A stretch of DNA of 64,000 nt from Dichetophora obliterata (taxonomy: Eukaryota; Arthropoda; Insecta; Diptera; Sciomyzidae), in assembly GCA_963920525.1 (NCBI GenBank), contig OY986439.1:43740193-43804192 (forward strand), read 5' to 3'. Position 1 is the first letter of the stretch, and each line of letters begins with the position of its first letter. The notes below the pieces were generated by a model that saw nothing but the letters and a program-made list of their open reading frames with translations, had not been told where the DNA came from and did no database searches. Positions 1 to 11,850 of the stretch are shown here, piece by piece. The position numbers and the translations under genes are program-made.

Positions 1-188
1 ATGACATTGTAATGCATATCTGTAAGCGGGATATGACAAAATTTGATTTTGTGTTGTTAAGAATCGATAGACTCTTTTCATTTTTAACGCATCAGTTTTA
101 CCTCATTCGTCTGCGTAGCTTTCAATGTAGCGGTTTTTGTTTGTCATTGAAAATAAAGTTGTTCAGAAAATTATGTATGTGAAAATCA
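1..188. other. AT-rich flank, nothing recognised
   Basis: Short AT-rich lead-in to the piggyBac-like element. No open frame, repeat or RNA gene could be recognised on either strand. Confidence 0.5.
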
Positions 189-192
189 TTAA

Positions 193-1417
193 CCCTTTGA
201 CGACGAATGGGTGAAAAATAACCCATTTACGTTTTTAAATCGCACAAATTTATCGTACAAAAAAGCACAATTTTGGAGATATTTTCATGAAGTTGGGCTT
301 AAAGTATAAGAAACCAATGTGGTTTTGAACGTGTGCCACATTTTTCGAACTTGTTTTAATTTTACGAGAAAGAAAAAACTAGAAAGTCAAAAAATTTTTC
401 CATAGGTATATATTAATCCCAATTTCTCAGAGGCTACAGATATAGCAAAAAACAATTTTCAAATACCAGCTCATATATTTGTTCATTCCAAATCTATCAA
501 AACCGTTATAAATATGTTTTACGGATTTTTCCGTATTTTTTCAATGCTTACAGTAAAAAATATAAAAAATTGTTTATTTCACTTTGGTATGCTATCATCT
601 CTTTTTTCGCCAAAAACAGGACAAATTGACAAAAATTTTAAGATTTTACAGAATTTACAGGACGTCTCGCAAAAAAAACAGGACGTTTTTGCAGGACGCA
701 ATTTAAAGTCGAAAAATTCTTATAACTTGTGTGTTCAAAAAATTCAAATAAGCATTATCATTGATAAAATTATCAAATTTATTATTTAATATAAGTATTG
801 TAGAATGAGCTTCATATATCAATTAATATTAGGTATTTGTATTTAATATGAAATTTTGTTAAAACAAAAATAAAATTCAATCTTATATAAATATTAAATT
901 ATTTTAAATGCAACAAAAACATAATAAAAAGAAAAAAAAATAAAATTAGTCTTATAATAATGGCACATTAATTAGATTTTCCAGGTATTACTTTGCACTT
1001 TGAGCAGAACACCTCACTATCAATAATTTTTTTTTTCCAGGAATCAATATTTTTTAAGTTGATTGCTTTACACTTTTTTTCGCTTCGACATTTCGACAAG
1101 TTGAAGAAAAAATTTGCAAAGAAACTTTTAACAAGTTCGTAAAAAAAAGTAAAAGTGTGTTAAGGAAAACTTTGACATATTACTAAAAATAGTATGAATA
1201 ATAAACAAAGTTGACTAAATTGCAAGAATGGGAGAAAATAAAAAAACAGGACAAAATAATGAAAAGCAGAATTTTAAGCCCGTTACACGGGACGCAGGAC
1301 ATTGCTCGAAAAAACAGGAATGTCCTGCGAAATACAGGACGGATGGGAACGTTAGTGATGACAATTTCACAAAAAAAATTTTAAATTTACAACGGTTTAT
1401 TTGTCATCTTCAAAGGG
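193..1417. mobile_element. Non-autonomous piggyBac-like element
   Basis: A TTAA target duplication sits at both ends (189-192 and 1418-1421). The inverted termini begin CCCTTTGACGA on the left and, read inward from the right, CCCTTTGAAGA. TTAA duplication plus a CCC-initial terminal repeat is the hallmark of the piggyBac superfamily. Just inside the left end ACCCATT forms a small dyad with AATGGGT. The 1225 bp body is AT-rich and has no open frame resembling a DDD transposase, so this is a non-autonomous copy. It contains two blocks rich in ACAGGACG (about 620-710 and 1240-1345); a related block lies at 33845-33890. Superfamily placement rests on the ends alone. Confidence 0.7.
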
Positions 1418-1421
1418 TTAA

Positions 1422-1839
1422 TGTTTATGTTTGAAACGGAATACAGTTTTCATATAAAATAACCAAGGTGTAATCAAGCATTAATTCTGAAATGATGGCG
1501 AATAAGGTTAAAAATTTGTTCGTGAAATTGTATAAATTATTGTGGAAAATAATTTTTGGCGTCGGTTTTATTCGGTATGCTCTTTTTCGGTTTCGTTGTG
1601 TGTTTGGCTTAGAAGAAAGCTTTCTTAAATCTTGTGCGCTCTCTCCTATCTTGAACGTCATGAGAAGCGTGTCTACTCTCATAGTTGCTTACTGTGTAAG
1701 GTATATGTCATCAGTGTCTTAGCTACTAGGTTCGAACAACTGTAATTGAGAATTGTAAAGATGCTTTAAAAGCCTTGCAGCTACATTGTATTAAAGAATT
1801 ACAATTGTTACGTTATGTGTCCATTTACCAATCCATTAT
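1422..1839. other. Unassigned sequence before a possible LINE tail
   Basis: No recognisable coding sequence. Short open frames on both strands overlap each other and match no family by eye. Because the segment runs into a short-repeat tail at 1840-1925, it may be the 3' untranslated part of a severely 5'-truncated retrotransposon. Confidence 0.3.
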
Positions 1840-1925
1840 ATTGTAATTTTGGGTTTAAAATGAGTTAAAATGAGATCCGACCTTACCATGTAAATAAATA
1901 TAAATATAAATATAAATATAAATGT
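1840..1925 (+). repeat. TAAATA-type tandem tail, possible LINE 3' end
   Basis: About five copies of an ATAAAT-like hexamer (about 1888-1924) follow a non-repetitive stretch containing GAGATCCGACC. Tails of short tandem A/T-rich repeats are typical of I-, R1- and LOA-like non-LTR retrotransposons. No RT-coding sequence lies upstream, so assignment rests on the tail only. Confidence 0.35.
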
Positions 1926-3739
1926 CGTATCTGTGCACTTAAAGATTTTATTTTTTAATTTTATGCGGAGAATTGTTTATGAATTTTAAATGATAATTCA
2001 GCATAACACCAAAAGCCCTAACCTCGTGCACGCCACGAAAGCTGTCAGAGCTTCTTAAATAACAGATACTCTGTGCTTATATTGGCTCAATCCATTTCGA
2101 TCAATATTTAACCCTTAATAAGAAATATTTTCTTTTAAAAAATTCGTATTCACTTTCATATAACTGTGTTGTCACTGACAACAATTTAATTATTATTAAC
2201 TCAAGTGTTTTAATATGATTGCGAATCAAAGGTCAAAAAGGATATAAATTTATACACTACAATCACAATATTTGTGCCTACCATGTGTATCGAATAAACG
2301 TTATTTTAGATTCAGTATCTCTGTATGATATATATGTATTTGAGAAAAATGTGCACATATAAAACAAATCAAATAATTAATGATACCCTTGATATTGACC
2401 GCAAACATAAACATTATATATCACCCATGAAGTGAAGTCATTTTGCATCCTAATAAATGTGTAAATTTAGTATCGTATATATATTAAATGGACTTTAATC
2501 TATCAATCTCCCTAATGTTTTTGTTATGCTACATAAGTGGCTAATAGTTCACAGTTTCTTGGATTAGCTCTGAGAGTTTTCCCAACCTCTCAACTTTAAG
2601 CCATATAAAATTTATTGTTTCCTTGGAACACCTTTTCCATATCTGGTGAAACCCCAGCAAAAACTACAACTTAAATGCAAACACAAACTTGTATAGCTTG
2701 TTAAACAAGCATTATAAGTGACCTTTTACCCACGCATAATACAAGAAAATGTTATTCCTAGGCATGTTGATTGATACATATCAATGCTCACAATGTTGTC
2801 AACATTGTGTTTCCCGCATCACACCCTCAAAAATATTTGGTCAACAGCATAATTTATCAAGAAAACACATCGTTGGACACTTTCACAAATTTATTCTTTG
2901 TATTTTATGTGCCATGCTCTCTGGTGATTTGTGAATTAAGCAAAACAAATACATACGTTGTAACAAAAAAAGTTTTTTCTTTCGATTGATTTTGCTTTTA
3001 AGATTGCAATATCATGAGATATTCTTGTCAAAAGGAAAAGCAAGATAGAAAATAAGTTGGCAGCTCATTTATTGCTAAAGATTGGGTCATAATTGATGGA
3101 AAATATATCTTATGCGATGGTGAGTGTGCAGAATGTAGACAAAAGATGAAGGTTTTGAATAAATAAGCTCCTTTTTATTAAACTCAAAATCAGAAACCTT
3201 TTTCAAACTCAAACCCAATATCAGAATTAAAAGCGAATTCTCTTTAAAAATAACTCTCAAAATAAAAATATAAGCTAGAAACCAAGGCAAATTTCTATTC
3301 AAATTTGAGCTCGCATTTAAATTCAAATCAAAATGTTAATGAAAATTCAACTAAAATTTGAAAAACAAATAATTATTTATTACAAAAAATTAAAAACTTA
3401 AAATAAAAGTATTTTGTTTTTAATTTTAGTTATAGGCCAAAATTTTTAAACTCAAACTACAAAATTTAATACTAATAGAAATCAAACAAATGTTTTTTTA
3501 AAAAAAAAATATTAAAAATTTGATGGCTATCTCTTGTCAAAAAAAAATTACAACTAAGTAACCTAAATTTAAAAATTAAAATCACTTATTAAGAATAACC
3601 AATCAGAAACATTTTATAAAAACTCCAAAATATAAATCAACTTTAAACCTTTAATTTTGGGAGTAATGGTAAGTTTTACCACCTTCTTACATGTTTTTGT
3701 GGAAGTTCCAGATTTGCTGAACTTCTATAAATAAAAAAT
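1926..3739. other. AT-rich DNA, no feature seen
   Basis: Roughly 1.8 kb of A/T-rich sequence with A- and T-tracts. Short open frames on both strands show no family motifs, and no splice-bounded island stands out. Confidence 0.5.
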
Positions 3740-6700
3740 AAAGTTTGTAGGTGTTTATTTTTAAACGCGAAAAGCTTGTTTTTAAACAAAAAAGTCATTT
3801 TAAAATAGATATCTTATGTTTTTCTGAAAAATGGTTTAGCAATGATGTTGATGATACATATTATAAACTAAATAATAATTATGAACTGCTGAGAAACGAT
3901 AGATTGAATTATAAGGGAGGGGGAGTGGCAATATACTATAAGTGTTCTTTGAATTGTAAAGTCATTAGTAAATCCGTTGATGTTGGTGTTGAGTTCCTAA
4001 ATGGACAAATTTGTGATCGTAATAGTACCAAAGTCTTTCTGTCTTGTGTCTATAACTCCAATCGCGGTAATAATATGCAGCCTTATTTTGATTCGTTATC
4101 TAATTGCTTAATAGATAATGATTTTTTTGTTTTATGTGGAGACTTCAATGTTAATTTGCTTGTTAATGACAACATAACTACAAAATTATGTGAAGGATTG
4201 ACTCACGGCTGGGTTATCGATTGTTAATAGTAGTATGCCTACTAGGTTTGCTAATAACACTAATCCTAGTTTACTGGATCTTTTCATAACTTCCGACGTT
4301 TCTTCAGTTTTATTTTTTGAACAAATATCATTTGTTAGTGACCATGATCTTATTTTTTTTACTTTCAATATTAATCTCTATTGTAATGTTTTACCAATTT
4401 CAATAACCTATCGCGAATTTAAGTCAATTGACAGCGAATCTTTGTTTTGTGACATAATGTCAATTCCTTGGAATGACTGTTGGTATCTTAATACAGTTGA
4501 TGATAAACTCATGTTTTTTGTACTAAAATTAATGCCTTTTTTCTTCAACATGTTCCCCTTCGTACTGCTCGTTGTGTTAACAATTTATGTCCGTGGCTCA
4601 CTCAACATGTTAAGTTGACCATAAAAAAACGAAACCAGGCTTACACTAAATGGAAAAGATTGCCGACAGACTTGTACTGGGAAGCATATAAGACAGCTCG
4701 AAATGAGGCCAATTCGGTTGTACAGGATGCCAAGAAAAATTTCTACAAGTCAAAACTTGACGAAACGCTTTCTTCCGAGTAACTTTGGAAAAATTTAAAA
4801 CAAATTGGAGTGTGCAACAAACAGTTGCCTAGGTTTCAGATTGACCCAGACGCTCTAAATGACTTTTTTGTCCCTGACTCAACGCCCGTTGTAAACTGTA
4901 ATTAAAACAGAACGAATTCTGTCAATATTATAAGCAATTTTGAGTTTTCCAGCGTATCGGAATACGAAGTAGCCAGGTCTATAATCAGAATTAAATCCAG
5001 TGCTCTTGGAGAAGATGGTATAAATATTAGGTTTATTAAAATTATTTTGCCTTACATTTTGAGTGCACATCATTAACCACTGCTTTAATAGCTCGTCCTA
5101 TCCTAAAATGTGGAAAGTAGCAACAATTATTCCCATTGCAAAAAAAGCTAGAGCATCTGAACCATCTGATTTTCGACCTATAAGCTTGTTATCATCTCTT
5201 TCTAAAGTCTGTGAGTCACTAATGGCAGATCAGATCTCGCATTACCTTTGCGTTAATAAGCTCATGTCTCCCTTTCAGTCCGGTTTTCGTTCTGGTCATA
5301 GTTGCTCTACTGCAGTAGCTAAAATCTTAGACGACATTCGAATATCCTTTGATAAAGAACATCTTGCATTACTCTGTCTCTTGGATTTTTCTAAAGCATT
5401 TGACACTGTAGATCATTATATTTTATGTTCAAAGCTTGAATCATTATTTTGCTTTTCTTTAACTGCAGTCAATCTTATTAAAAATTATATAAAAGGTAGA
5501 TCCCAAAGAGTAAAAATTGACAGTAATTACTGGAATTATAAATACCTGAACAGCGGAGTGCCACAAGGCTCAATTCTTGGGCCTCTTCTCTTTGCAATTT
5601 TTATTAATGATATTTTTACCATTCCAAAAATGTAATAATGCATGCATATACGGATGATCTCCAGCTTTATATGTCTCGTCCTATTGGTCTCAGCGAAGAT
5701 CTTTGCTTCAGAGTGAATGAAGACCTAGATGCAATTAATAAGTGGGCGATAAGTAACAAGCTTAAACTAAATCCGTTAAAATCTTTTGTGTTGCCAATTT
5801 CAAAAAGTCGTTACTCAGTTGAAGATATTCCTGCCGTATATATAAGTGCTACACCACTAAAGTCTGTTGAAAAGATAACCAACCGTGGGTATCGGATTAA
5901 CACATCACTTTCATGTGTTGACCATATTAACTATGTTGTAAGCAAAATATACTTTGTCTTAAGAAATCTGCGAATGACTGCTCAGATCACACCAACAGAA
6001 ACTCGTCGTAAACTAGTAAAACAGTTGATTATGCCTTTAATAAATTATTTTGAAGTGGTGTTTAGTAATCTAGACTCATATTCGTTACATAAACTGCAAG
6101 TGGCGTTAAACTATGCGGCCCGTTATGTGTATGGTCTCAGAAGATTTAGCCATGTTACTGGTCTAAGCACCCGAATTCTGGGATGCAATGTGGAACATTA
6201 TTTAAAAGCAAGAAATTGTATATTCCTGCATAAGCTGATACACTCAAAAACTCCAAACTATCTATATTCTAAACTTCAGTTTTGTTTATTAGCCAGAAGC
6301 TTAAATTTGGTAGTTCCTCGCTTTAAATATTTAAATTCCTCAAGACTTTTTGTCGTAAGCACCATTAGATTGTGGAACTCCTTGCCGAGGTATCTTAAAT
6401 CTATTTCCAACGCACAAAACTTCAAGCAATTAATAATATCTGCACATTTTTCTTGAATTCTCGTTTCTCTTTTACTTTCTCTCTTCTTCTCATTTAACCC
6501 TTTTTTATTTAATTATTCATTAGATATAAGTTTTTGTTGATTTTATTATTTTAATTAAACTACTTTTAGAATTTAACTTAAGTAATTTTTAAATATAAAT
6601 TTAATAACTGTTTGTTTCTTTTCATTCTGATCTTATGTTTGTTCAAGATATATATTATACTATTTTATTGTGCGCAAAAGAATAACTATTTCTTATGTAC

Positions 6701-6742
6701 TAATATATGAATAAAGCCAAATTACAAATTACAAATTAAAAA
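3740..6742 (+). mobile_element. 5'-truncated non-LTR retrotransposon, copy 1 (CR1/Jockey-superfamily)
   Basis: The element starts inside an APE-type endonuclease (the N-terminal part is missing), continues through a complete set of RT motifs and ends in an AT-rich 3' UTR. Its tail has AATAAAG followed by tandem ACAAATT units at about 6711-6742. A second copy of the same family lies at 32150-33850: both share GHSCSTA, DFSKAFDTV, the VYGLR segment and the ARNCIFLHKLI segment. The clade is uncertain. HAYxDDxQLY and the microsatellite-like tail suggest a CR1-like group. ORF2 is interrupted several times, so the copy is dead. Confidence 0.85.
3751..6456 (+). pseudogene. LINE ORF2 remnant: APE endonuclease plus reverse transcriptase
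   Basis: The endonuclease occupies 3751-4618 in two frames (3751-4227, 4235-4618), with DILCFSEKWF near its start, LCGDFNVNLL in the middle and the catalytic SDHDLI at its end. A linker in broken frames (about 4590-5062) carries the region that leads into RT. RT runs 5063-5635 with DFRPISLLSSLSKV, QSGFRSGH, LDFSKAFDTVDH and GVPQGSILGPLLF. After tandem TAA codons it resumes at 5638 with YTDDLQLY. The catalytic Y-x-D-D has T where A is usual. The C-terminal domain runs to 6456. The element would nick target DNA and prime reverse transcription, but with at least three frame breaks and stops no intact protein can be made. Confidence 0.85.
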
Positions 6743-7017
6743 CCTCTTTTTTTAGCATTTTTTTGTAAAATTAAATACAGTCAAATTTACCAACACATCA
6801 CAGACTATGTCAAAAAAATCAACTTTCATAACTAAAGGTTAAATAACGAAAGAACAAAATTTTTAAAAATCAATCAGAAATTAAATTAAAAAATGTTTAT
6901 AAAACCAACAATCTAAAACCAATAGTAGATACAATAGAAACTAAAATCTGATACCAAAAAAGGAATCTTAAAATCAAAAACATTAAACAAAATTAAATAT
7001 TAAGAAAAAAAACAGAT
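6743..7017. other. A-rich spacer
   Basis: A-rich sequence between the LINE tail and the mariner terminal repeat. Nothing recognised. Confidence 0.4.
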
Positions 7018-8252
7018 AAAAAGGGTGCTTAAATTTTAAAGGCCGATGTTGATTTTGAATAAAACACAAAATATTTATGAAATTATTGTCATTTCTTTTT
7101 ATTATGATAATATTGGTATGGTTCAATTATGTATAGAGCAAATTATCTGCCAAATGGCCGCCGCGACCTCGGCGGCACACCTCCATCCAATGGTCAAAGT
7201 TTTCGATGACGACGAGGCATAATTGAGGTTCTATGCCGTTAATGTGCCGAATTATCTCATCCTTTAGCTCTTGAATTGTTGCTGGCTTATCGACTTTTCT
7301 TTCAAATTACCCCAAAGAAAGAAGTCCAACGGTGTCAAATCACATGATCTTGGCGACCAATTGACATCGCCACCACGTGAGATATCACGGCCATTGAATT
7401 TGTCGCGAAAAAGAGCCATTGTTTCGTTAGCTGTGTGGCAAGTGGCACCGTCGTGTTGAAACCACATATCGTCCACATCCATATCTTCCAATTCGTGCCA
7501 TAAAAAGTTCGTTATCATCTCACCATAGCGAACACCATTCACAGTAACTGCCTGACCGGCCTCATTTTGGAAAAAATACGTCCCGATGATGCCGCCAGCC
7601 CATAAACCGCACCAAACAATCACTCTTGGTTTTTCGACAATCACTCTTGGATTATCATTCGCCCAAATACGGCAATTCTGTTTTTTGACGAATCCACTGA
7701 GGTGAAAATGTGCCTCATCACTGAAGATGATTTTCTTCGAATATTGATCATTCACTGTTGCCATTTCTTGCCACCATTCTGACCATTGACGACGCTTGAA
7801 ATGGTCAAGAGGCTTTAGTTCTTGAGTCAATTGCACCTTGTCAGCGTGTAAATGCAAGTCTTTATACATAATTTTCCTCAACGACGAGCGTGAGAGGTGC
7901 AATTGTTGGGCACTGCGACGAGTTGAGGTGGACGGCTCTTCAGCCACACTATCGTAATATTATCGTAAGCAGCAATATTTTCTGCAGTACAAGCTGTACG
8001 AGCATGTACTGGTGTTTTCATATCTCCTACAGACCCGGTTTGCTCAAAATTTGCACGATTTTTCCGGTTGTACGTACATTTGGATGATTAAATCGACCGA
8101 AAAAATAACGAAGTGCACGATATGCATTTTGATTTGAACGTCCATTTTCATAATAAGCCTGAATAACTTTTACGCTTTGCTCGATTGTGTATCTTTCCAT
8201 GGTTCGCATGGTACACATTCAACATCGGCCCTTAAAATTTAACCACCCTTTT
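7018..8252 (-). mobile_element. mariner-superfamily DNA transposon, copy 1
   Basis: Inverted termini of about 35 bp run AAAGGGTG then TTAAATTTTAA then GGCCGATGTTGA at the left, with the complementary series at the right (to about 8252). The flanks are compatible with a TA target duplication, though the A-runs at both ends blur the exact border by one base. The roughly 1.23 kb length is that of a full-size mariner. The interior encodes one transposase on the - strand, inactivated by frameshifts. It inserted into A-rich DNA next to the fold-back complex at 8642. Confidence 0.85.
7127..8218 (-). pseudogene. mariner transposase, frameshifted
   Basis: The likely start is the Met at 8218. The N-terminal part (MERYTIEQSVKVIQAYYENG) is the paired-like helix-turn-helix expected to bind the terminal repeats. 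The DDE/D domain follows with IIFSDEAHF (first Asp), FQHDGATCHTA (second) and PRSCDLTPLDFFLWG (third). The second and third Asp are separated by 36 residues, unlike the 34 of classic mariner. The frame breaks near 8050, near 7950-7965 (an apparent short duplication of TACGATAATAT), and near 7295. The C-terminus then continues in another frame to a stop at 7127. The catalytic residues are kept, but the protein cannot be made as one chain. Confidence 0.85.
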
Positions 8253-8641
8253 AAAGAAATCACAACTAACCCAATAAGGACAATGATGGTATATGGCATC
8301 ACTAAGTCAGATGCTGCAAAACTAACGGTATCACAGAATAATTAATCAAAATTAAGTAATTATTGAATTAGCCCATATGTTGAAAGATTGTCCCGTCTTT
8401 AAAGAATTCAGAAAAAAAATATCAGAATTCAAGCATCAAGAACAAAAATCTAAAATTTAAATGAAGACGAGAAAAGTAATGATAAAGAAAAGATTGAATG
8501 TACTCTTTAGAAACTAATATCTAAAATTTCAAGCCTGAGATCTAAATATTGAAGTTCCTTAAATTTAGAGTCTAAGATAAAAATAAAGAAATGAGGAATA
8601 AAACATTAAGAAAATATATATATTAGACTGGTCTCTTACAA
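8253..8641. other. AT-rich spacer
   Basis: AT-rich sequence between the mariner end and the fold-back complex. No feature recognised. Confidence 0.4.
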
Positions 8642-8664
8642 GGAATTTTCGAAAATGAAAATTA

Positions 8665-9401
8665 TAACTACACTCTAAAAACTGATTGAAAAATCTCTAC
8701 AATAAATGTTGAGAAATTTCACGACATTTAATGGCGATTTTGTTAAAAAACCACGCTATGCAGCGAGTTTTTTCAATTTTGTCTGAAAATCAGTGTCTTT
8801 TTCCGAAATATGTATATTTAGTCTACTATTCACGCTATTTGAGCGTGTTTTCGCTCAGAGAGTCTCAAAATATGTATATATCTATACTTTTCACGCTATT
8901 TTAGCGTGTTTTCACTCAGATAGTCCTAAAAACGCCCCAGCAGCGGTATTTTACGCTTGCCCTTAAATAAACACCTCTGCTTTAACGTCATATGATTTCA
9001 AAGAGTTTATTCGAACAAGTGTGCAATTATATACAACTTAAGCAGTAGATTGGTCACAGCTTAATTACTCAAGACTACTGAAGTAGGAAAGATTAGCGCT
9101 TTCTGCTGAGTCATTGACTCTATACAGAGTTGTTGTTTTTGCCATGTTCAAAATTTACTTGAGAGACTTCACGCATTTCTAGCTTCTTTTTATAAGCCCA
9201 GACAAGATTGGAAGAAATAATTTTAGAAGAGAGTTTTTGCAAGAGAGCGAAAGAAATAATTGTAGGTGAGAGGATTCACGCATTTTTAACCATAAATATT
9301 TATAATTTTGCTCTATGGGATTTAACGACATTAAATGTAGGCAATCAGTTGCCAGCAATTATTGAAGTTAATTCTCTTGAATTTTTGTTAGAGTGTAGTT
9401 A
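8665..9401. mobile_element. MITE inside the left arm of the fold-back
   Basis: The ends are a 14 bp inverted repeat, TAACTACACTCTAA at 8665-8678 and its complement at 9388-9401. The right arm of the host palindrome lacks this block: there, the sequence joining the outer end to AACGTGACG is only a few bases long. Inside are two roughly 80 bp direct units that share the string TTTTCGCTCAGA or a close variant near 8852 and 8912. No coding capacity is seen. The exact target duplication could not be fixed because the borders are TA-rich. Confidence 0.6.
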
Positions 9402-9955
9402 AAAACGTGACGTTTGGGATAAGAACCAGCATGTTTTAATTTAAGTTTGATGGGAGTACGCTTAATGAGCGCGAGTTTATAGTTTTGCTGTAAGTTGAAA
9501 AACATATGAAAATTTTTTGACTTTTTTCATATTTCTCCATTTGTTGCAACATTATTTTATGCATAAACTGGTATGCACTTCGTTTATTATTTAATTTTCC
9601 CTAAAAATGAGCTATAAAATATAAAAATCGGATAAAAATTATTAGAGTTGTGACATTTTAATCTTTGAAAAATTTCTTTTTTTCTTATTGTAGTAAGAAA
9701 AAATCATAAAAACTCAAATTTGTAGAAACTGCAATAAATTGATACTGAAATGTTTTTTGAAACAACATTTCTTACAAATACATTAATATAATATGATAAC
9801 ATTTAATAACTTGGTCGTTATGAATTTTTTTATAGAAGTGCTACATTTTGTAAATTTCAAGTTTGGGTATTTTTACGAAAAAAAATTTTTAAAATTTTAC
9901 GAAAAAATCAAAATTTTAAATATCGTCTTCATGACTGGCTAAAAAATAATCTTAA

Positions 9956-10808
9956 GCTACTTTGGTCAAAAAATTACAAGAACCCAAATTGGGATAAAAA
10001 AGTTATAGCTGTTGAAACTTGACTTTTTTTCAAAAATGCTTAAATTGCCTGTTTTTGGCATTTCGAACACAAAAAAGTCATAAAAAATCGATAAAATTAT
10101 GTTTCTCATTTGAAATGACTTCAATGAAATACAAACAAAATTTTTGATCTTAGTTGCAAGAAATTTTGGAGTTCCAGGGCTCCCAACATATCAGACCCTG
10201 GTTTTAGGGTAAACAATATTAAAAATACCCGAAAAACCAACCAATTTTATTTTAACCACTGGCACTTATTAATTCTCTTTTTTCACTATTCCATCAAGCA
10301 CAAAATATCAAAAATCGGTCCAGAAACCAATAACCTTAACCAAAGTTATACCGCCAGGCCAAATCACAAAAGGTCAATGAAAAAACTCGGAAACATTTGC
10401 TTTAGTCGAAGCCATTTTTTCCCAAAAACTCGATAAAAACTTTTTTAATTAACTGTGTTTTTGCGCATTGTAGCTTTGTTTTTTGTGGTGAAAAATTGTG
10501 AAAAGAGAAATTCATAAGTGACAGTGGTAAAAATAAAATTGGTTGGTTTTTGGGGTATTTTTAATATTTTTTAACCAAAAACCAGGGCCAATATGTTGGC
10601 AGCCTTGGAACTCCAAAATGTCTTCTAACTAAAATCAGAAAATTTGTTTAATATTACTGAAGCCATTTTAAATGAGAAACATAATTTTATAGATTGTTTA
10701 TGAATGAAAAACAGGCACTTTGAGCATTTTTGAAAAAAAAGTCAAGTTTCAACAGCTTTAACTTTTTTATCCGAATTTTGGTTTTTGTAATTTTTTGCCC
10801 AAAATAGC
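9956..10808. mobile_element. TTAA-flanked inverted-repeat insertion (853 bp)
   Basis: TTAA lies on both sides (9952-9955 and 10809-10812). The termini are GCTACTTTGG at the left and, read inward from the right, GCTATTTTGGGC; both continue into CAAAAAATTAC. The arms are about 285 bp (9956-10245 against about 10530-10808), separated by a loop of about 280 bp. TTAA duplication suggests a piggyBac-mobilised MITE, although the terminal bases are not CCC. The right arm of the host palindrome has at the matching place only TTAA, five bases, TTAA (12172-12184). Confidence 0.6.
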
Positions 10809-11077
10809 TTAAGTGCGTGAAGATAAATTCGTCAATCCGACGCTAACTTAGCGAAGACTCAAACCAATACTTTTGATACGAAAAAAGTTAAATTCGTACT
10901 TTTTGCTTAGTACGAATTTAATTTTGGGACGAAACTTCCTCCCAAAATTAAATTCGTTCTTTTTGCAAAGTACGAATTTAACTTTTGGGAGGAAATTAAA
11001 TTCGTTCAACTTGCAAAGTACGATTTTAACTTTTGAATCGAATTTAGCTTTTGCACAATTTTGAGTGCACAATTAAG

Positions 11078-11850
11078 ACGTTTGCCATAAATATTTTTTA
11101 AAAAGTAGTGAAATTAGCGTTCATGGTACTAAAATTCAATACAAAAATGCACAAAATTCTTAAAATCTAATCAAAGAATGTTTTTGAAATGCATATCATT
11201 AGACAGGTGATTATCCCACTTTTATAGCGATATATAGCTTATAAGCGCATGATTAGACTTTTGCCATAAATATTTTTTAAAAAGTAGTGAATATTAGGTT
11301 CAAAGTACTTTAATGCAAAAATTCTCAAAACCTGCATTGAAACATTAAAAAATATTTATGGCAAAAGTCTAAATCGTGCGCTTATAAACTATATATCGTT
11401 ATAAAGGTGGAGTAATCACCTGTTCAATGATATGCTTTTCAAAAACATTCTTCGATCAGATTTTGAGAATTTTTGCATTGAAACCTAGTACTTTGAACCT
11501 AACATTCACTACTTTTTAAAAAATATTTATGGCAAAAGTCTAAATCGTGCGCTTATAAGCTATATATCGTTATAAAAGTCGGGTAATCACCTGTCCAATG
11601 ATATGCATTTAAAAAACATTCTTCGATCAGATTTTGAGAATTTTTGCATTAAAACTTAGTACTTTGAACCTAACATTCACTACTTTTTAAAAAATATTTT
11701 ATGGCAAAAGTCTTAATCGTGCGCTTTTAAGCTACATATGGTTATAAAGAAGGGGTAATTGCCTGTCCAATGATATGCATTTCAAAAACATTCTTCTATC
11801 AGATTTTTAGATTTTTTGTATTTTTGTATTGAAACTTTGTACCATGAACG
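11078..11850. repeat. Approx. 178 bp repeats at the palindrome centre
   Basis: Three units read forward (about 11345-11521, 11522-11699, 11700-11850) and about one and a half read in reverse (11078-11345). Each unit contains GGCAAAAGTCTAAATCGTGC near one end, CGATCAGATTTTGAGAA in the middle and CACTACTTTTTAAAAAATAT at the other end. Unequal copy number in the two arms explains why the palindrome is off-centre. No open frame is conserved among the units. Confidence 0.7.
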
